DNA of 64,000 nt, taken from positions 35,097,447-35,161,446 of the forward strand of contig NC_063049.1 of assembly GCF_018812025.1 (NCBI RefSeq), in the 5' to 3' direction. Position 1 is the first letter of the stretch. Every line of letters begins with the position of its first letter. This DNA comes from Megalobrama amblycephala. Its lineage: Eukaryota; Chordata; Actinopteri; Cypriniformes; Xenocyprididae. Of the stretch, positions 14,493-27,180 are shown piece after piece. The position numbers and the translations under genes were made by a program. The notes below the pieces were generated by a model. It made no database searches and was not told where the DNA came from. It worked only from the letters and a program-made list of their open reading frames with translations.

Positions 14493-14967
14493 AATGGGTT
14501 TTCAAACTGGGGTCCGGGGACCCCAAGGGGGCACAAGGGAGTGCTAGAGGGTCCGTGGAAAAGTTTAGAGAAAAGCAGTGTAATAATAAATAAATAATAA
14601 AAATGTAAACTAATTAATTAAATAATCAAATATATCTTATTAAAATAAGTTGATAAAATAATATATTAATATTGTAATACATAACTAATACAAAAATAAC
14701 ACTAATAAATAAATAAATACATTTGACTAAAATAAATTCTAAAATATAAACATAAAAATAAATACATTTTTATTTTTAATAATACATAACAGTGCAGTAC
14801 TACAGTAATGTAATGCAATCGACACATTCATAATATACTTTTTCCCAGTATTAATTTGGTCTTTGTACTTGAAAAAATTTAACCAACTTTTAAATTTAGG
14901 ATTGGGGGGTCCATAGAGGATACTCATATTTGGAGGACCGTGGCATCTAAAAGATTGAAAACCCCTG
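14493..14967. mobile_element. hAT-type element (475 bp) with perfect 8-bp duplication
   Basis: GGGTTTTCAAACTGGGGTCC near the left and GAAAACCCCTG on the right are inverted. GTTTAGGG lies on both sides (14485-14492, 14968-14975). The interior is AT-rich and non-coding. Confidence 0.82.
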
Positions 14968-15378
14968 GTTTAGGGAGTACCGTCTTCCTCACTGCTCAGG
15001 GATGATCTGAGGGTAGCACATTTGCGATTGATATATTGCTTTTATTCGAACTTACATATTAATTGCAACATTTCCTGTTACTTTGTCTGTTTTTTGCCCC
15101 ACCAACGACAATAGTTCCAACAAAGCTGAAGCAGTCCAGTCTGAGCAACAGAATTAATCAGTGTTTTGAACAAATCGGTTGAGTGAATGCTTCAATGACT
15201 CGCTCATAAAAAAGATGAAGAAAAAAAAGGCTGTCACTCGTTTTGTTCTTAAATTAATCAGTGTTTGGAGGAATCAACTGAATGAAATGAGTCCATAATT
15301 CACTCATAGAGATGGTTACTTTTCGCCACCTACTGGTGTAACTATGTAACGTGCAGAGTGACTAATGCATCAATTTAA

Positions 15379-17133
15379 GGGGGTCATACAATGCCACTTT
15401 TACAAGATGTAAAATAAGTCTCTGATGTCCCTAGAGTGTGTATGTGAAGTTTTAGCTCAAAATACCCCACAGATCATTTTTATAGCATGTTAAATTTGTC
15501 ACTTTTTGAGGGTGATCAAAAAATGCTCTGTTTTTGTGTGTGTCCCTTTAAATGCAAATAAGCTGCTGCTCCTACGAAGAGGACGGAGTTTCAAGAGCCC
15601 CTGTTAGCAGCATTGATTACCTCAGACTCACTGAGTCGGACAATGATAGAGACTCAAAAAGAAGTGACAACATATGCAACTGGACGTTTCTGAATGGTTA
15701 GTTGATGAATTTATGTAGCTGATGTGGAGTTAACTATCTTAAAGTTATTGATTGCATATTCTGTCATTATAATCTATAAATCGCTTGTGTGGGAACTGTT
15801 GTAAGATGCCTAGAAGAGAATATATGCTGCATAAAGATAGAACAGGTATAGTATAAATAGTTTAATTACTGTTATAATTTGTCATGTTGTCATCTTGCTT
15901 TTATGACATGCTATTGCATTTGTTACATACTGTATTGCAGTAACATGGCCTCACCCCTTTGTTGCATGTTGTTAGGGGCAGGGTTTATGTAAATTTTAGG
16001 GTTAGTGATGTCACCAACCCGGGAAGACGCTCGTTGTAGTCCCTACCAGCCATTTGTTGTATAGTCCTTAAACAGAGAATTCTTTAAAGGGTTAGTTCAC
16101 CCAAAAATGAAAATTATGTCATTAATGACTCACCCTCATGTCGTTCCAAACCCGTAAGACCTCTGTTCATCTTCGGAAGACAGTTTAAGATATTTTAGAT
16201 TTAGCTGAGAGCTTTCTTTCCATCCATTGAAAATGTATGTGCAGTATACTGTCCATGTCCAGAAAGGTAATAAAAACATCATCAAAGTAGTCCATGTGAC
16301 ATCAGTGGGTTAGTTAGTGGTTTTTGAAGCATCTAAAATACATTTTGGTCCAAAAATAACAAAAACTATGACTTAATTCAGCATTGTATTCTCTTCCAGG
16401 TCTGTTGTTCATCCGGATTCACGACTCGGGTTCAGTGAACCGCAGCGCACTGCTGACGTAAGACGCTGCTGACGTGTTATCTGGTGCGCCAGAGTTTCGT
16501 TTACAGTCTGAGGGAGACGCACGCTGTATTCAAGCTATTTTTAAAAATGGTGCATAAGTGTGCATGTCGCGGATGTCCTAATCGCCAAAAACAACGACGT
16601 AAAAGTGCATTACCAACGCTGACAGATGAAAGGATTCAATGGAATCAATTCAGTGGAATCAATTCAATGGAATCAATTCAATGGAAAGGATTCCAGAAGA
16701 GAAGACAATGCTGAATAAAGTCGCATTTTTTATTACTTTTGGACCAAAATCTATATAAGATGCTTCAAAAACTTCTAACTAACCCACTGATGTCACATGG
16801 ACTACTTTGATGATGTTTTTATTACCTTTATGGACATGGACAGTATACTGCACATACATTTTCAATGGAGGGACAGAAAGCTCTCGGACTAAATCTAAAA
16901 TATCTTAAAATGTGTTCCGAAGATGAACGGAGGTCTTACAGGTTTGGAACGACATGAGGGTGAGTCATTAATGACATAATTTTCATTTTTGGGTGAACTA
17001 ACCCTTTAAAAGAAAATATCTCCCTTTGCATTGAAATTTGAGCGTCATAACTTTGCAGATGTTGTTTATGCTCTAACAGCAACATCACACACTAGCTAAA
17101 GTTAAAAAAGTGAAATTGCAATGAACCACCCCT
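15379..17133. mobile_element. Older inverted-repeat element interrupted by 16088-17005
   Basis: The left end (GGGGGTCATACAATGCCACT) and the inverse of the right end (AGGGGTGGTTCATTGCAATT) are alike, with TTAA on the left. Sequence before 16088 and after 17005 reads on as one element once the inner copy is removed. It has no coding content. Confidence 0.6.
16088..17005. mobile_element. TTAA-flanked palindromic element (AGGGTTAG family) with THAP-like relic
   Basis: The element starts AGGGTTAGTTCACCCAAAAA and ends with its inverse, between TTAA at 16084-16087 and 17006-17009. The two arms are inverted copies for about 300 bp. The centre differs between arms and holds a frame starting at ATG 16547: MVHKCACRGCPNRQKQRRK. 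That resembles the start of a THAP zinc finger (MV..C...GC.NR). The element is inserted in an older repeat (15379-17133). Confidence 0.82.
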
Positions 17134-18924
17134 TTATATAACACAAACAGTGAAAAAATGAAATAAATAACTAAATAATTAAATATCTGAAAGAAAAAAA
17201 GAAAAGAAAAAAGTATATATAGGATATATAAAAAAAACAAAATCATTCTTTGTTGGAGGTTGTCTTTTAGATCTCTGAACTCTTTTTTTTAGTCTTTTGT
17301 GGTTTTTGACCATTATTCCTTCAGGGGTAGGATTGATTGATGCATAGATTATTTCTTAAAACTTTCACAAAGAAGACTATATAAATGGTAATATGTACAC
17401 TATATACATTGGGGTGCAAATAGATCTGCTATAAAACCATGTATGGTCTTTTTGGACACTTTGACAATAAATGGATGTTTGCGGTTAAGTCCGACGTCAC
17501 ACCACAAGAAAACAACAAACGGTGCTAATATACACACATGATGTGGTGTAATACTACCAAAAATTATAAACATAATATTTATCTCCATATCAGAATCCCA
17601 GATGGCCAGACAGTGATTCATCTTTTATAAATTGTTAAAATATTAATGTCTGTGATGCTGTGAACACGGAGACTGTTGTGTAGACTGTAAGTATTTAAAA
17701 TGTTTAACTTTTTAAAATGTTAAATGTTTAATATGACTAAATAGCGCTCATAAACAGCCATCGAGATGGCATTCTCAAGTGAAACGACCCAGAAACGATG
17801 TTCCTTACGCCACCACTTAACAAGCGGATATCACACCAGTGACAGACTGGAGGAGACAGGAAGTTTACGTAGTCCTCCATATCCTGAGACAGAATGGAAA
17901 AGAGATGGTTTTGATATTAATGGATATAGATATATTATAGTTATGCCTACAGGCACAAAGAATCTTAATTCTCTGAAAGCTCATGGAGGTTACCACAGAT
18001 TCTAATTTCATTTCATTTCATTTGGGGCAGTTTCAGTTAACAATATGAATACAGTACTTTTTAAAAAAAAGATTTAACATTTCATCAATGCTTCCATTCA
18101 TTCTCCAGAATTCTGCATGATTTTACCTAAAAATCAGCACAGAAAATGTGAGAAAACGCTGAAGATTCTGTCTGGGCTTGTGCTGCATCACCTTTACCTT
18201 CATCATCAACACCGGAGGTTGGCAACATCTGAAATGAAGACGCTCTATTATTGTCTAAAACAATAGTAGATACTCACTGGCATGAACAAGACTAATATCA
18301 GACATGTTTCCTGCCAGCGGTGTCAGTGAAAGTCCAATCAGTTGATATAAGCAGATATGTGTGATAACCCTTGGGTCTGTACGGTGACTGATGACAGGAC
18401 ACAGCAGAGCATAAATATGCAACTAAATGTCAGGGTGGTGAAGCAGCCATAAATCTGTGAGGGGGAAAGTCTGGTATAACCTCACAGAAGAGCTGAATAA
18501 TATTTCCAGAGTGTTATAGCAGAGGCTGTCCAATACATTATGCAGTCAGCACAAGCGGTCCCTGAACCATTTAATCACAAGGAATAAGCAGACTATTGTT
18601 AAGTGCACACAATGACAGGTCTCAGTCTATATATAGTCTGGGAATACATCTTTGATCATGCTTGGAGTGTCTCGCTGTCATTGTCCATACATACATAGAC
18701 ACGACATGACCAAATGCATGTGGATGCCAGACCAGAGTATGTAAGCAGTGCAGAGTGTAAGTGGAGTTGCTTAGGCTTCTGTTGGACCTATTTTTTGTTG
18801 GCAGAAAACAAAAACAACAACAAAAAACATTTGTAATTTTTGCCTGAAATGTAATTATTATTCTGTCATGACAGCTGAGTGTTTGGCATGGTAATGGATA
18901 TGACAATGTTGATATGTTTGGTCT
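17134..18924. other. No gene seen
   Basis: Unique-looking AT-rich sequence with A/T homopolymers. No motif or repeat boundary could be supported. Confidence 0.6.
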
Positions 18925-18939
18925 TGGTGGAATCTGCTA

Positions 18940-18974
<35 letters not shown>

Positions 18975-19232
18975 TTGTTGCTGCAGAGCATGTACGGGAC
19001 TCGCTACTGCCAATATATACTAGTAAAGTAAGTAAGACATGCTGCTGCTGTACAAAATAACATACATGAATTACCAGTAGGTGATCTATACAGGTGGAGC
19101 TGGGGAAGGTGGAGGGTTTCTGAAAGCGTGCTGCAACCGCTACAGCAAATGTTGACCAAACATTTGAAGTTTGAGCATGTGAGCTCACTGGCTACTGATA
19201 CAGCAGGAACCAATCAGCTGCGCTCTAAAGAG
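18925..19232 (-). repeat. CAG-bearing dispersed repeat, copy 2 with pure CTG tract
   Basis: It is the inverse of 412-720 across about 300 bp with substitutions and small gaps. Its trinucleotide part (18941-18984) is a longer, purer CTG/TTG tract. Confidence 0.7.
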
Positions 19233-19262
19233 AATGATGTGATTGCAAACAGATTCAGTTAA

Positions 19263-19610
19263 AGGGTTGGTTCATCCAAAAATGAAAATTCTGTCATTAA
19301 TTACTCATCCTCATGTCGTTCCACACCCGTAAGACTTTCGTTCATCTTTGGAATACAAATTAAGATATTTTTGATAAAATTCGATGGCTCAGTGAGGCCT
19401 CCATTGTCAGCAAGATAATTAACAATTTCAGATGCCCAGAAAGGTACTAAAGACATATTTAAAAAAGTTTATGTGACTACAGTGGTTCAACCTTAATGTT
19501 ATGAAGCGACGAGAATACTTTTTGTGTGCCAAAAAAACAAAATGACGACTTTATTCAACAATATAAGTGGTTCGTAGTTTGTATCAGACTGCCAAAGTCA
19601 CACATTAACT
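19263..19610 (+). mobile_element. Half copy of the AGGGTTGG palindromic element
   Basis: It begins next to TTAA (19259-19262) with AGGGTTGGTTCATCCAAAAA and resembles the left arm of the 48.8-49.4 kb copy (both share AGCGACGAGAATA). No right arm is present. Confidence 0.65.
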
Positions 19611-19674
19611 GACAGCTCTAAAAATACATTTTATATATTTTTTATAGACCCCACTTTGAAAACTCCTGGTTATA

Positions 19675-21278
19675 CAGTGGGGCAAAAAAATATTTAGTCA
19701 GCCACCAATTGTGCAAGTTCTCCCACTTAAAAAGATGAGAGAGGCCTGTAATTTTCATCATAGGTACATTTCAACTATGAGAGACAAAATGAGAAAAAAA
19801 ATCCAGAAAATCACATTGTCTGATTTTTAAAGAATTTATTTGCAAATTATGGTGGAAAATAAGTTTTTGGTCAATAACAAAAGTTCATCTCAATACTTTG
19901 TTATATACTCTTTGTTGGCAATGACAGAGGTCAAACGTTTTCTGTAAGTCTCCACAAGGTTTTTACACACTGTTGCTGGTAGTTTGGCCCATTCCTCCAT
20001 GCAGATCTCCTCTAGAGCAGAGATGTTTTGGGGCTGTCGCTGGGCAACACGGATTTTCAACTCCCTCCAAAGATTTTCTATGGGGTTGCGATCTGGAGAC
20101 TGGCTAGGCCACTCCAGGACCTTGAAATGCTTCTTACGAAGCCACTCCTTCGTTGCCCGGGCGGTGTGTTTTGGATCATTGTCGTGCTGAAAGACCCAGC
20201 CACGTTTCATCTTCAATGCCCTTGCTGATGGAAGGAGGTTTTCACTCAAAATCTCACGATACATGGCCCCATTCATTCTTTCCTTTACACGGATCAGTCG
20301 TCCTGGTCCCTTTTGCAGAAAAACAGACCCAAAGCATGATGTTTCCACCCCCATGCTTCACAGTAGGTATAGTGTTCTTTGGATGTAACTCAGCATTCTT
20401 TCTCCTCCATACACGACAAGTTGAGTTTTTACCAAAAAGTTCTATTTTGGTTTCATCTGACCATAAGACATTCTCCCAATCCTCTTCTGGATCATCCAAG
20501 TGCTCTCTAGAAAACTTCAGACGGACCCAGACATGTACTGGCTTAAGCAGGGGGACACGTCTGGCACTGCAGGATTTGAGTCCCTGGCGGCGTAGTGTGT
20601 TACTGATGGTAGCCTTTGTTACTTTGGTCCCAGCTCTCTGCAGGTCATTCACTAGGTCCCCCCGTGTGGTTCTGGGATTTTTGCTCACCGTTCTTGTGAT
20701 CATTTTGACCCCACGGGGTGAAATCTTGCGTGGAGCCCCAGATCGAGGGAGATTATCAGTGGTCTTGTATGTCTTCCATTTTCTAATAATTGCTCCCACA
20801 GTTGATTTCTTCACACCAAGCTGCTTACCTATTGCAGATTCAGTCTTCCCAGCCTGGTGTAGGTCTACAATTTTGTTTCTGGTGTCCTTTGAGAGCTCTT
20901 TGGTCTTGGCCATAGTGGAGTTTGGAGTCTGACTGTTTGAGGTTGTGGACAGGTGTCTTTTATACTGATAACGAGTTCAAACAGGTGCCATTAATACGGG
21001 TAACGAGTGGAGGACAGGTGAGCCTCTTAAAGAAGAAGTTACAGGTCTGTAAGAGCCAGAAATCTTGCTTTTTTGTAGGTGACCAAATACTTATTTTCCA
21101 CCATAATTTGCAAATAAATTCTTTAAAAATCAGACAATGTGATTTTCTGCATTTTTTTTCTCATTTTGTCTCTCATAGTTGAAATGTACCTATGATGAAA
21201 ATTACAGGCCTCTCTCATCTTTTTAAGTGGGAGAACTTGCACAATTGGTGGCTGACTAAATACTTTTTTGCCCCACTG
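19675..21278 (-). mobile_element. Tc1/mariner element, near full length (1,604 bp)
   Basis: The terminal CAGTGGGGCAAAAAAATA and its inverse lie between TA dinucleotides (19673-19674, 21279-21280), the Tc1 target duplication. Inverted repeats of about 170 bp bound one transposase frame on the minus strand. Size and layout are those of fish Tc1-like elements. Confidence 0.95.
19890..20913 (-). pseudogene. Tc1-like transposase, one frameshift from intact
   Basis: From ATG at 20913 the frame has the paired-like HTH region ([20 protein letters not shown]), the basic GAPRKISPR linker, the first catalytic Asp in [11 protein letters not shown], and breaks near 20303-20309. A second frame continues with NGAMYREIL, the second Asp in HDNDPKHTA and the Glu in NPIENLW, to ITKY and stop at 19890. 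The total is 1,024 bp, that is 341 codons plus one base, so a single extra base explains the break. All three DDE residues are present. Such transposases cut and paste the element at TA sites. Confidence 0.93.
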
Positions 21279-21320
21279 TATTTGCATAAAACCAATATCA
21301 CGTTTGCAAACGTAGTGTTT

Positions 21321-21352
21321 AGGTGTCCACATACTTTTGGCAATGCGGTGTA
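21321..21352. mobile_element. Tc1-like terminal fragment beside the 19.7-21.3 kb element
   Basis: AGGTGTCCACATACTTTTGG and GCAATGCGGTGTA resemble the end of another Tc1 family. The main element may have inserted into an older one. Confidence 0.5.
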
Positions 21353-22240
21353 CTCACACTACCCACATTAGGGGTGTCCAGAATTTAAAGTCTTCGTTTA
21401 GATGTTGCGTTCTAATGCTCCTGTGCCCCCTGTGAAAATAGGGTTTCTTGTCACATAGCTCATATAAATTCAATATCATTTATATGAGCTTGTGTTTATG
21501 GTTCCTCAGAGACTTTCTCATTTCAAAGGCCTGCCTGAACAGTTTGATAGCTGTTTATATGGAGCTGGGTGAGAGGAGGGGCGGGAAGAAGAACCGAGAA
21601 AGAGAGAGAGAGAGGTGAATCCATCCGACAGTGGCAGTGGTCACAGAGTGACACGGTGACAGACAGCAGAGAAAAGAGAGGAAGATTGCAATCCTTTAAA
21701 GGGCTGAGGAAATGAGAGCGTAACTTTGCTCTGTCAATCACCCGGGCTGGCCTGTAATAAGCAGTGCACAGGTTTCTCCTCCAAACCAGCAACACGCCAT
21801 CTCTTTGCTCTGGCCAGGCAGCTACTATGACCTGAATTTCAATTTACTCCCAGTCTCCAGAGGCACAGCAGCACAGAGTCTACTCACATCTGAATTTATA
21901 GTGGGCGCTTTCAATAATATAGACATTAATGGAGGGGTTCTTTTACAATTTAGGGAGAAAATTGTTAAGAAAACGTAAGCCAAATTTGAAATGTTCTGTG
22001 GTGCTTCTGAAAAGCTGTCTAGTCATGGCAGAAGTTGGGTGAGATTTATGATCAAGGGGAATCGGTCTGGTTGGCACCTCCTCAAGGACTTTGGCTGCTA
22101 CCTATATGGTGGAGATCTACCGAGCCGTCACAATTCACAACCCCTGCACAATATTTTCCAAGAACTTAGGCACTGAATTTATCAAAAGGGCCAGTGCTAC
22201 ATATAGTATACCAGCCCAAAATGCAAATTAATAGAGTTTG

Positions 22241-23767
22241 GCCCCAGATAGCAAGCAACCATCGAAGTAATGTTAAATCAATGTTAATGTGTCACCGTTA
22301 ACTGCATTGAATCAATATCCCTTTTGCACCCGCAATTAATGTTGAAAAAATGTTGAAATTTCAACAAAAGATCAATGGTAACAGCAGTGAATCAATGTTA
22401 CAATGTGATGTTGCAACATCATGCTTGCACTCTCAGAAAATGAAACACAACTACAACAGACTTAAAGCCACACAGCCTGAAATCAACTGAAGATAAAAGA
22501 AGACAACAAATCTCTCAAGATCTCAGCAGAAGTTCTTATTGAGAATGAACAGAGGTTTAGATGTTGTTTTTTTGAAAATGTTTGGTCACCATTGTTGTGA
22601 TCAGTGTTTCATTTAGTTGTGCAGTTTGTGGCCTTTGTAACAGTGCTTACCGAAACACATAATTTGTTGCAAAGAAAACCAGAAACAATGATGATTGAGT
22701 GATATAGTTATCATAAAGCAGAATAGCTCACTAATCTTGTTCCTGACCAAAAGTGGTTGTTATTAAAAGATAGTAGTCAACATTTGAAGTGGATCAAAAA
22801 AGTTCATCAAGTTGTCCTAAGAAGAAGGTTTTAGGACAACTTTGATGAAAGGTTTTGATCCACTTCAAATGTTGACTACTGTATTAAATTCACCAACAGA
22901 ACTTTCTTGCCACAGATCACATTCAGAATTTTTTTAAAAATACAATATGAGAAAAAAAAAACCCATTTTGACACACACACAGACATCAAGAATCAGCATA
23001 TGAATCTCAACAATGGTGACATCCTTCATGCCACAATGTATGCTGGGAGCCACCTTAGTATACAACCCATGACTCCCAGCATGCATTGTGACATGAAGCA
23101 TGTTGAGATTCATATGTTGATTCTTGATGTTTGTGTGTCTAAAGATTTTTTGCACTTTAAAAGTCAAAATTTAGAATGTCTGATCTGTTGCCAGAAAGTA
23201 TTGTTGATGAATGTATCATATCAATATTCAAAACAAATATACACTTTTGGTTAGGAGTATGATTAGTAATTGATTTTGCTTTATGATGATGATGATGATT
23301 CACCTGATTATCATTTTTTCTTTTTTTGTTTGTATGTTTGTTTGTTTGCAACAAATTATGTTTTAATAAACACTGTGACAAAGCCCACAATCTCACATAA
23401 AAAGCCAAGAGTCAAACTGCCCAACTAAATGAAACACTGATTACCAAAATGATTACCAAACATTTTCAATAAACATCAACATCTAAACCTCCGTTAATTC
23501 TCAAAAAGAACTTCTGTTGAGATCTTGAGAGATTTATTGTCTTTATTGTCTTTATTGTCAGTTGTGTTTTATTTTCTGAGAGTGCAAGCATGATGTTGAA
23601 CCAACATCACATTGTAACATTGATTCAATGCCATTACAATTGGTTTTTTGTTGAAATTTCAACATTTTTCAACATTAATTCCGGGTGCAAAAGGGACATT
23701 GATTCAGTGCAGTTAACACATTAACATTGATTTACCATTATTTCAATCATTGCTTGTTATCTGGGGC
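22241..23767. mobile_element. 1.5-kb fold-back element with nested hairpins
   Basis: The left end GCCCCAGATAGCAAGCAACC and the inverse of the right end (GCCCCAGATAACAAGCAATG) begin inverted arms that pair over more than 300 bp (TTGAAATTTCAAC, ATGCTTGCACTCTCAGA). Inner hairpins lie at about 22763-22880 and 22981-23131. There is no transposase. Parts recur at 27181-27840 and 32946-33030. Confidence 0.78.
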
Positions 23768-23850
23768 AATAAAGGATAATGTAAAAATCAAAAAATAAAC
23801 CCCAACAGAATGAGCAGGATCCTGATACGGGCTTATTAGTGACAACTCAC

Positions 23851-23874
23851 CAAATAAATAAATAAATAAATAAC
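23851..23874. repeat. (AAAT)n microsatellite
   Basis: Six AAAT units. Confidence 0.93.
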
Positions 23875-24065
23875 AGGACATGAAAAATATTTTTGAGTTG
23901 AAATTCTGTGTGTGTGCAACTACATCAATAATATTAATAATACTAAAGTATGAAATGAGAGCATGAGTCCGCAATTTGATACGAAAGACTTGAAAGTAGC
24001 ACCGGTTTCAGACATGACTCATGGATGACAGTGAGTAAGCAAGAAAGAATTCCAGAGAGCATTGT

Positions 24066-25275
24066 AAAAAAAATATATTATACAACGGATAGTTCCGGTC
24101 CTTGATTCTGATTGGTTGAGCTGCGTTCGAAGCCGTTGTAAAATTCCCGAAAACATACAGCTGACCGCATTACATGAGGATCGCTGCGCCACTGAATGTG
24201 TATGTTGCTGCATCTGTCTTAGCAACCACTCTTAGCAACGTAAACATATGTTTGTTCTCTATTGATTTTGTTCACTGAAGCTTACTGCATTTCTGTCAGG
24301 ACCACTATCGTCAAATATGATAGATAATGCATAGAGTTTGTATTGGCGGTATGGTTCTGTTCTGGGCAAGAACTCCCTGCGCATCCATGCAGCCTAGCAT
24401 GGATAAGAGCAGGGAGAGCAGCAATAAACCCCCTTAGGGTAAACAGAACAGGACCAACATATGCAGATATCATTAAATGTCATAATTTAAGGAAGACATA
24501 TTTGAGAATTAGTCTGATTAGGGGAATAATAAGGCCAATCCTGACTGAAGAGAGGAGGAGTTGGGGATGGAGGAGGGCAATTGCTCCTGAGAATGCAATA
24601 GCTGCTGATAATACTGAGGAGCTTATATATAGATGCCGTGATAGGCGTCGTATTCCTATAGGTAGACACAAGTCACCTGGGAGTCAGCTGATGCAAGCTT
24701 GACTGACGTGACCTGCCAGAACTGACGCTACGCTAGATTGTGTAGAAGAGTATTGTGAGAGAGATACTGAGCGACTGAGTGAATTACCTGGATTCAGATT
24801 TAGCATTTTCCTTCAGGTCAGTCCTATGTTCATAATAAAAAATCAGTTTGAATGTCCACTGTGATCTTGTCCTTTTAACATTTAATGGATTTTACTGTGC
24901 CCTGCTGACACTGAGATCACAAAGTATTTGTCATATGCGTCTTGTTTCGTGTTCACAACAAGTTTTAATATAAGTTTGCGACTGAGTGACTCGCTCATAA
25001 AACAATCTTTGCTGCCATCTAATGGCATAATAAATGTAACTGTTGCTGTTCACAGCCAGGGACTACTTTTTCCAGCGGAAGGAAGGCTTTTAATGATTTT
25101 ACTTCATTTATTCAGTTGCATTGATACATATTTTTTTGGCTTTAATATTTATATTGTGTGGTAACCGTTTTATAAAAGCAATAAGCCCTGTGAAGCCGTG
25201 GTTTACAGTGAATTTATAACAGCTAAGGGGGTAAACCACAGCTCTTGGGGCTTATTGCTTTATTAAGTGTGATAG
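24066..25275. mobile_element. Composite repeat with a foreign insert
   Basis: The outer parts (GATAGTTCCGGTCCTTGATT to about 24330, and about 24930-25275 with a hairpin around GCAATAAGCCC) look like one old DNA element. The middle (about 24330-24910) differs in composition, with a TATATATAGA box and an AATAAAAAA stretch, so it could be a solo LTR. It contains a 119-codon frame at 24343-24702 that I do not recognise. No clean target duplication was found. Confidence 0.4.
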
Positions 25276-26669
25276 TGTAAAGACAATAAAATATATATTA
25301 CCTTACAATACAGATACTTAAGTCCCCTGAGGACATTTTCTCTACAATCGATAAATGATACATTTGTATGAAACTAGAACGCGAGTCCGCGGTGATAAGA
25401 GAGACTTGAAAGTAGGCCTAGTGCCGGTAGAAAACGTCTGACCATTGGATGGAGTAATTGATCAATCAGAATCAAGTATTTTAGACAGCAGTGTTCAATA
25501 AATGCTGCATGGAGGCTAAAGTTCACAGTAATGACAAATATAGACAAACATCAGTAGTCTACATTAATAGACATACACATTTGTGTTTGCAGTGCAAGCA
25601 GAGCGCAAATTAGAATCAACTACATGTAGGAACATTGCTGACAGAATCAATAATATCATTCTAATAAATTATAGAATTAGAGCAAGCTTATTGATTCTCT
25701 GTGTTTAATGCTCATTGCTTTGTTATGGTTTATTTGTAGGCTAGGTGATTTCTACTTCTCCAAGAGCAGGCGAAGGCATCGTAATTATTTCAGGATGATA
25801 TCTTCGCCATATCTTTTGAATCTGATATGATTCTGTCTGCCTGGGTTGCTTATCTCTCCAGATCAGGCCGGTAATTACGCGACATCATGCAAATAACTGA
25901 TAATGACGGCTGACACGATGAGAAGGCTTACGACGACATTCAGAGTGGGGAGATGAAATAGGTGATCTTGAAATATACATTTGCGTTTGATTTAAACTGT
26001 TTGTTTTAAACGTCTAAATGCTATGATCTCACAGAAAGATAAAAAAATAGAGCTGTCAGCTAGTGATGGTGCAGGTGGAAACCTGATCTCTGGGGCCTGC
26101 TGCCTGTTCAATGAGTAAACCTGTCATTTAGGGCAGTATATCTCTTTCTGGAAAGATAAAAGATGCAACATCTTTTAGCAGGGTAATCTCATTAGCATTT
26201 GTATGTATTTATGCAGTATGTGAACTATACATATTCTGAAACGTGCAAACAGCATGTAAAACATGAAACATTTTACAGATGTACAGCTAGAGGAAAATCT
26301 TTAAATCTTTTCTTTTCCTCTGACAGCTAGTTGGAAACAGAAATTCTAAATCAAATTCAATACAGACTTCAGACTTCTAGATCTTGTTCGAACTATTTTA
26401 GATATTCTAACTGGAAAATTAAAAGCAAAAAGTTTTTTTTTTTTTTTTTTTTTTTTTTTCTGGCTGTGCAAACAATCCTATATTGCCATTCTTATTTTTT
26501 AGTAAGTTGTCAAAATGTATTTAAACCTAAATACATATAGTGAAATGTGGCTGAACATACAAGGGAAACACACTGGCTATGTTATGTATCTCATATTAAA
26601 ATGTAGATACCAACAGATAGCAACTTAGTGCTGGCCCAAATCCGGCCCACACCTGCCACGCGTGCAAGC
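25276..26669. other. No gene seen; one long poly(T)
   Basis: A poly(T) run lies at 26433-26459. The rest shows no coding pattern or paired repeat ends. Confidence 0.55.
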
Positions 26670-26803
26670 GCGTAGGTTTGATTTCAACTTTGGGGGGGTT
26701 GAACGTTGGTATGGTTGTATTGTATTGGGGGGGTTGTAACTGATGGATTTGAATATTGGGGGGGTTACCTCTCCCCCACCCCCCCACAAACTACGCCCCT
26801 GCA
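26670..26803. mobile_element. hAT end fragment with G7 tracts
   Basis: The stretch ends CAAACTACGCCCCTG, the inverse of a CAGGGGCGTAGTTTG-type hAT end. Three GGGGGGG runs lie at about 26692-26763 and a C-rich run follows. The left end is not identifiable. Confidence 0.5.
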
Positions 26804-27180
26804 GGCGTGGTATGATGATCTAGGCCACATGTAGCGTGGAATGATGCCACTGGGGCGGACCGCTCCTGTTTACCAAATCTGAGCCACAAGCAGGCAATAC
26901 ACTGTAAAAAAAAAAAAAAAAAAAAAAAGGAAGTTTCTTTAACTTAACTTTTTGAGTTATCTTTTTATATTGATTCAGTTAAGTTGTATTTACTTAGAAT
27001 TTTAAGTGTTTTCAACTTGACAAATTTAGTTAATTGATCTTATAAAGTTTAGTTGGAATAACTTTACTAAAGTATAGTTTTCAATACCACAGCTCATTCA
27101 TTTAACCTAATTTGACTTATTTCATAGTTTAAAAGGAAAATATATATTTATATATATATATATATAAATATATTTCTTTA

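Noticed and set aside
20153..20932. 259-codon plus-strand frame
   Set aside because: It is antisense to the Tc1 transposase, whose HTH and DDE motifs are clear on the other strand.
22907..23254. 115-codon frame
   Set aside because: It lies inside the fold-back element, crosses a hairpin and has no protein-like pattern.
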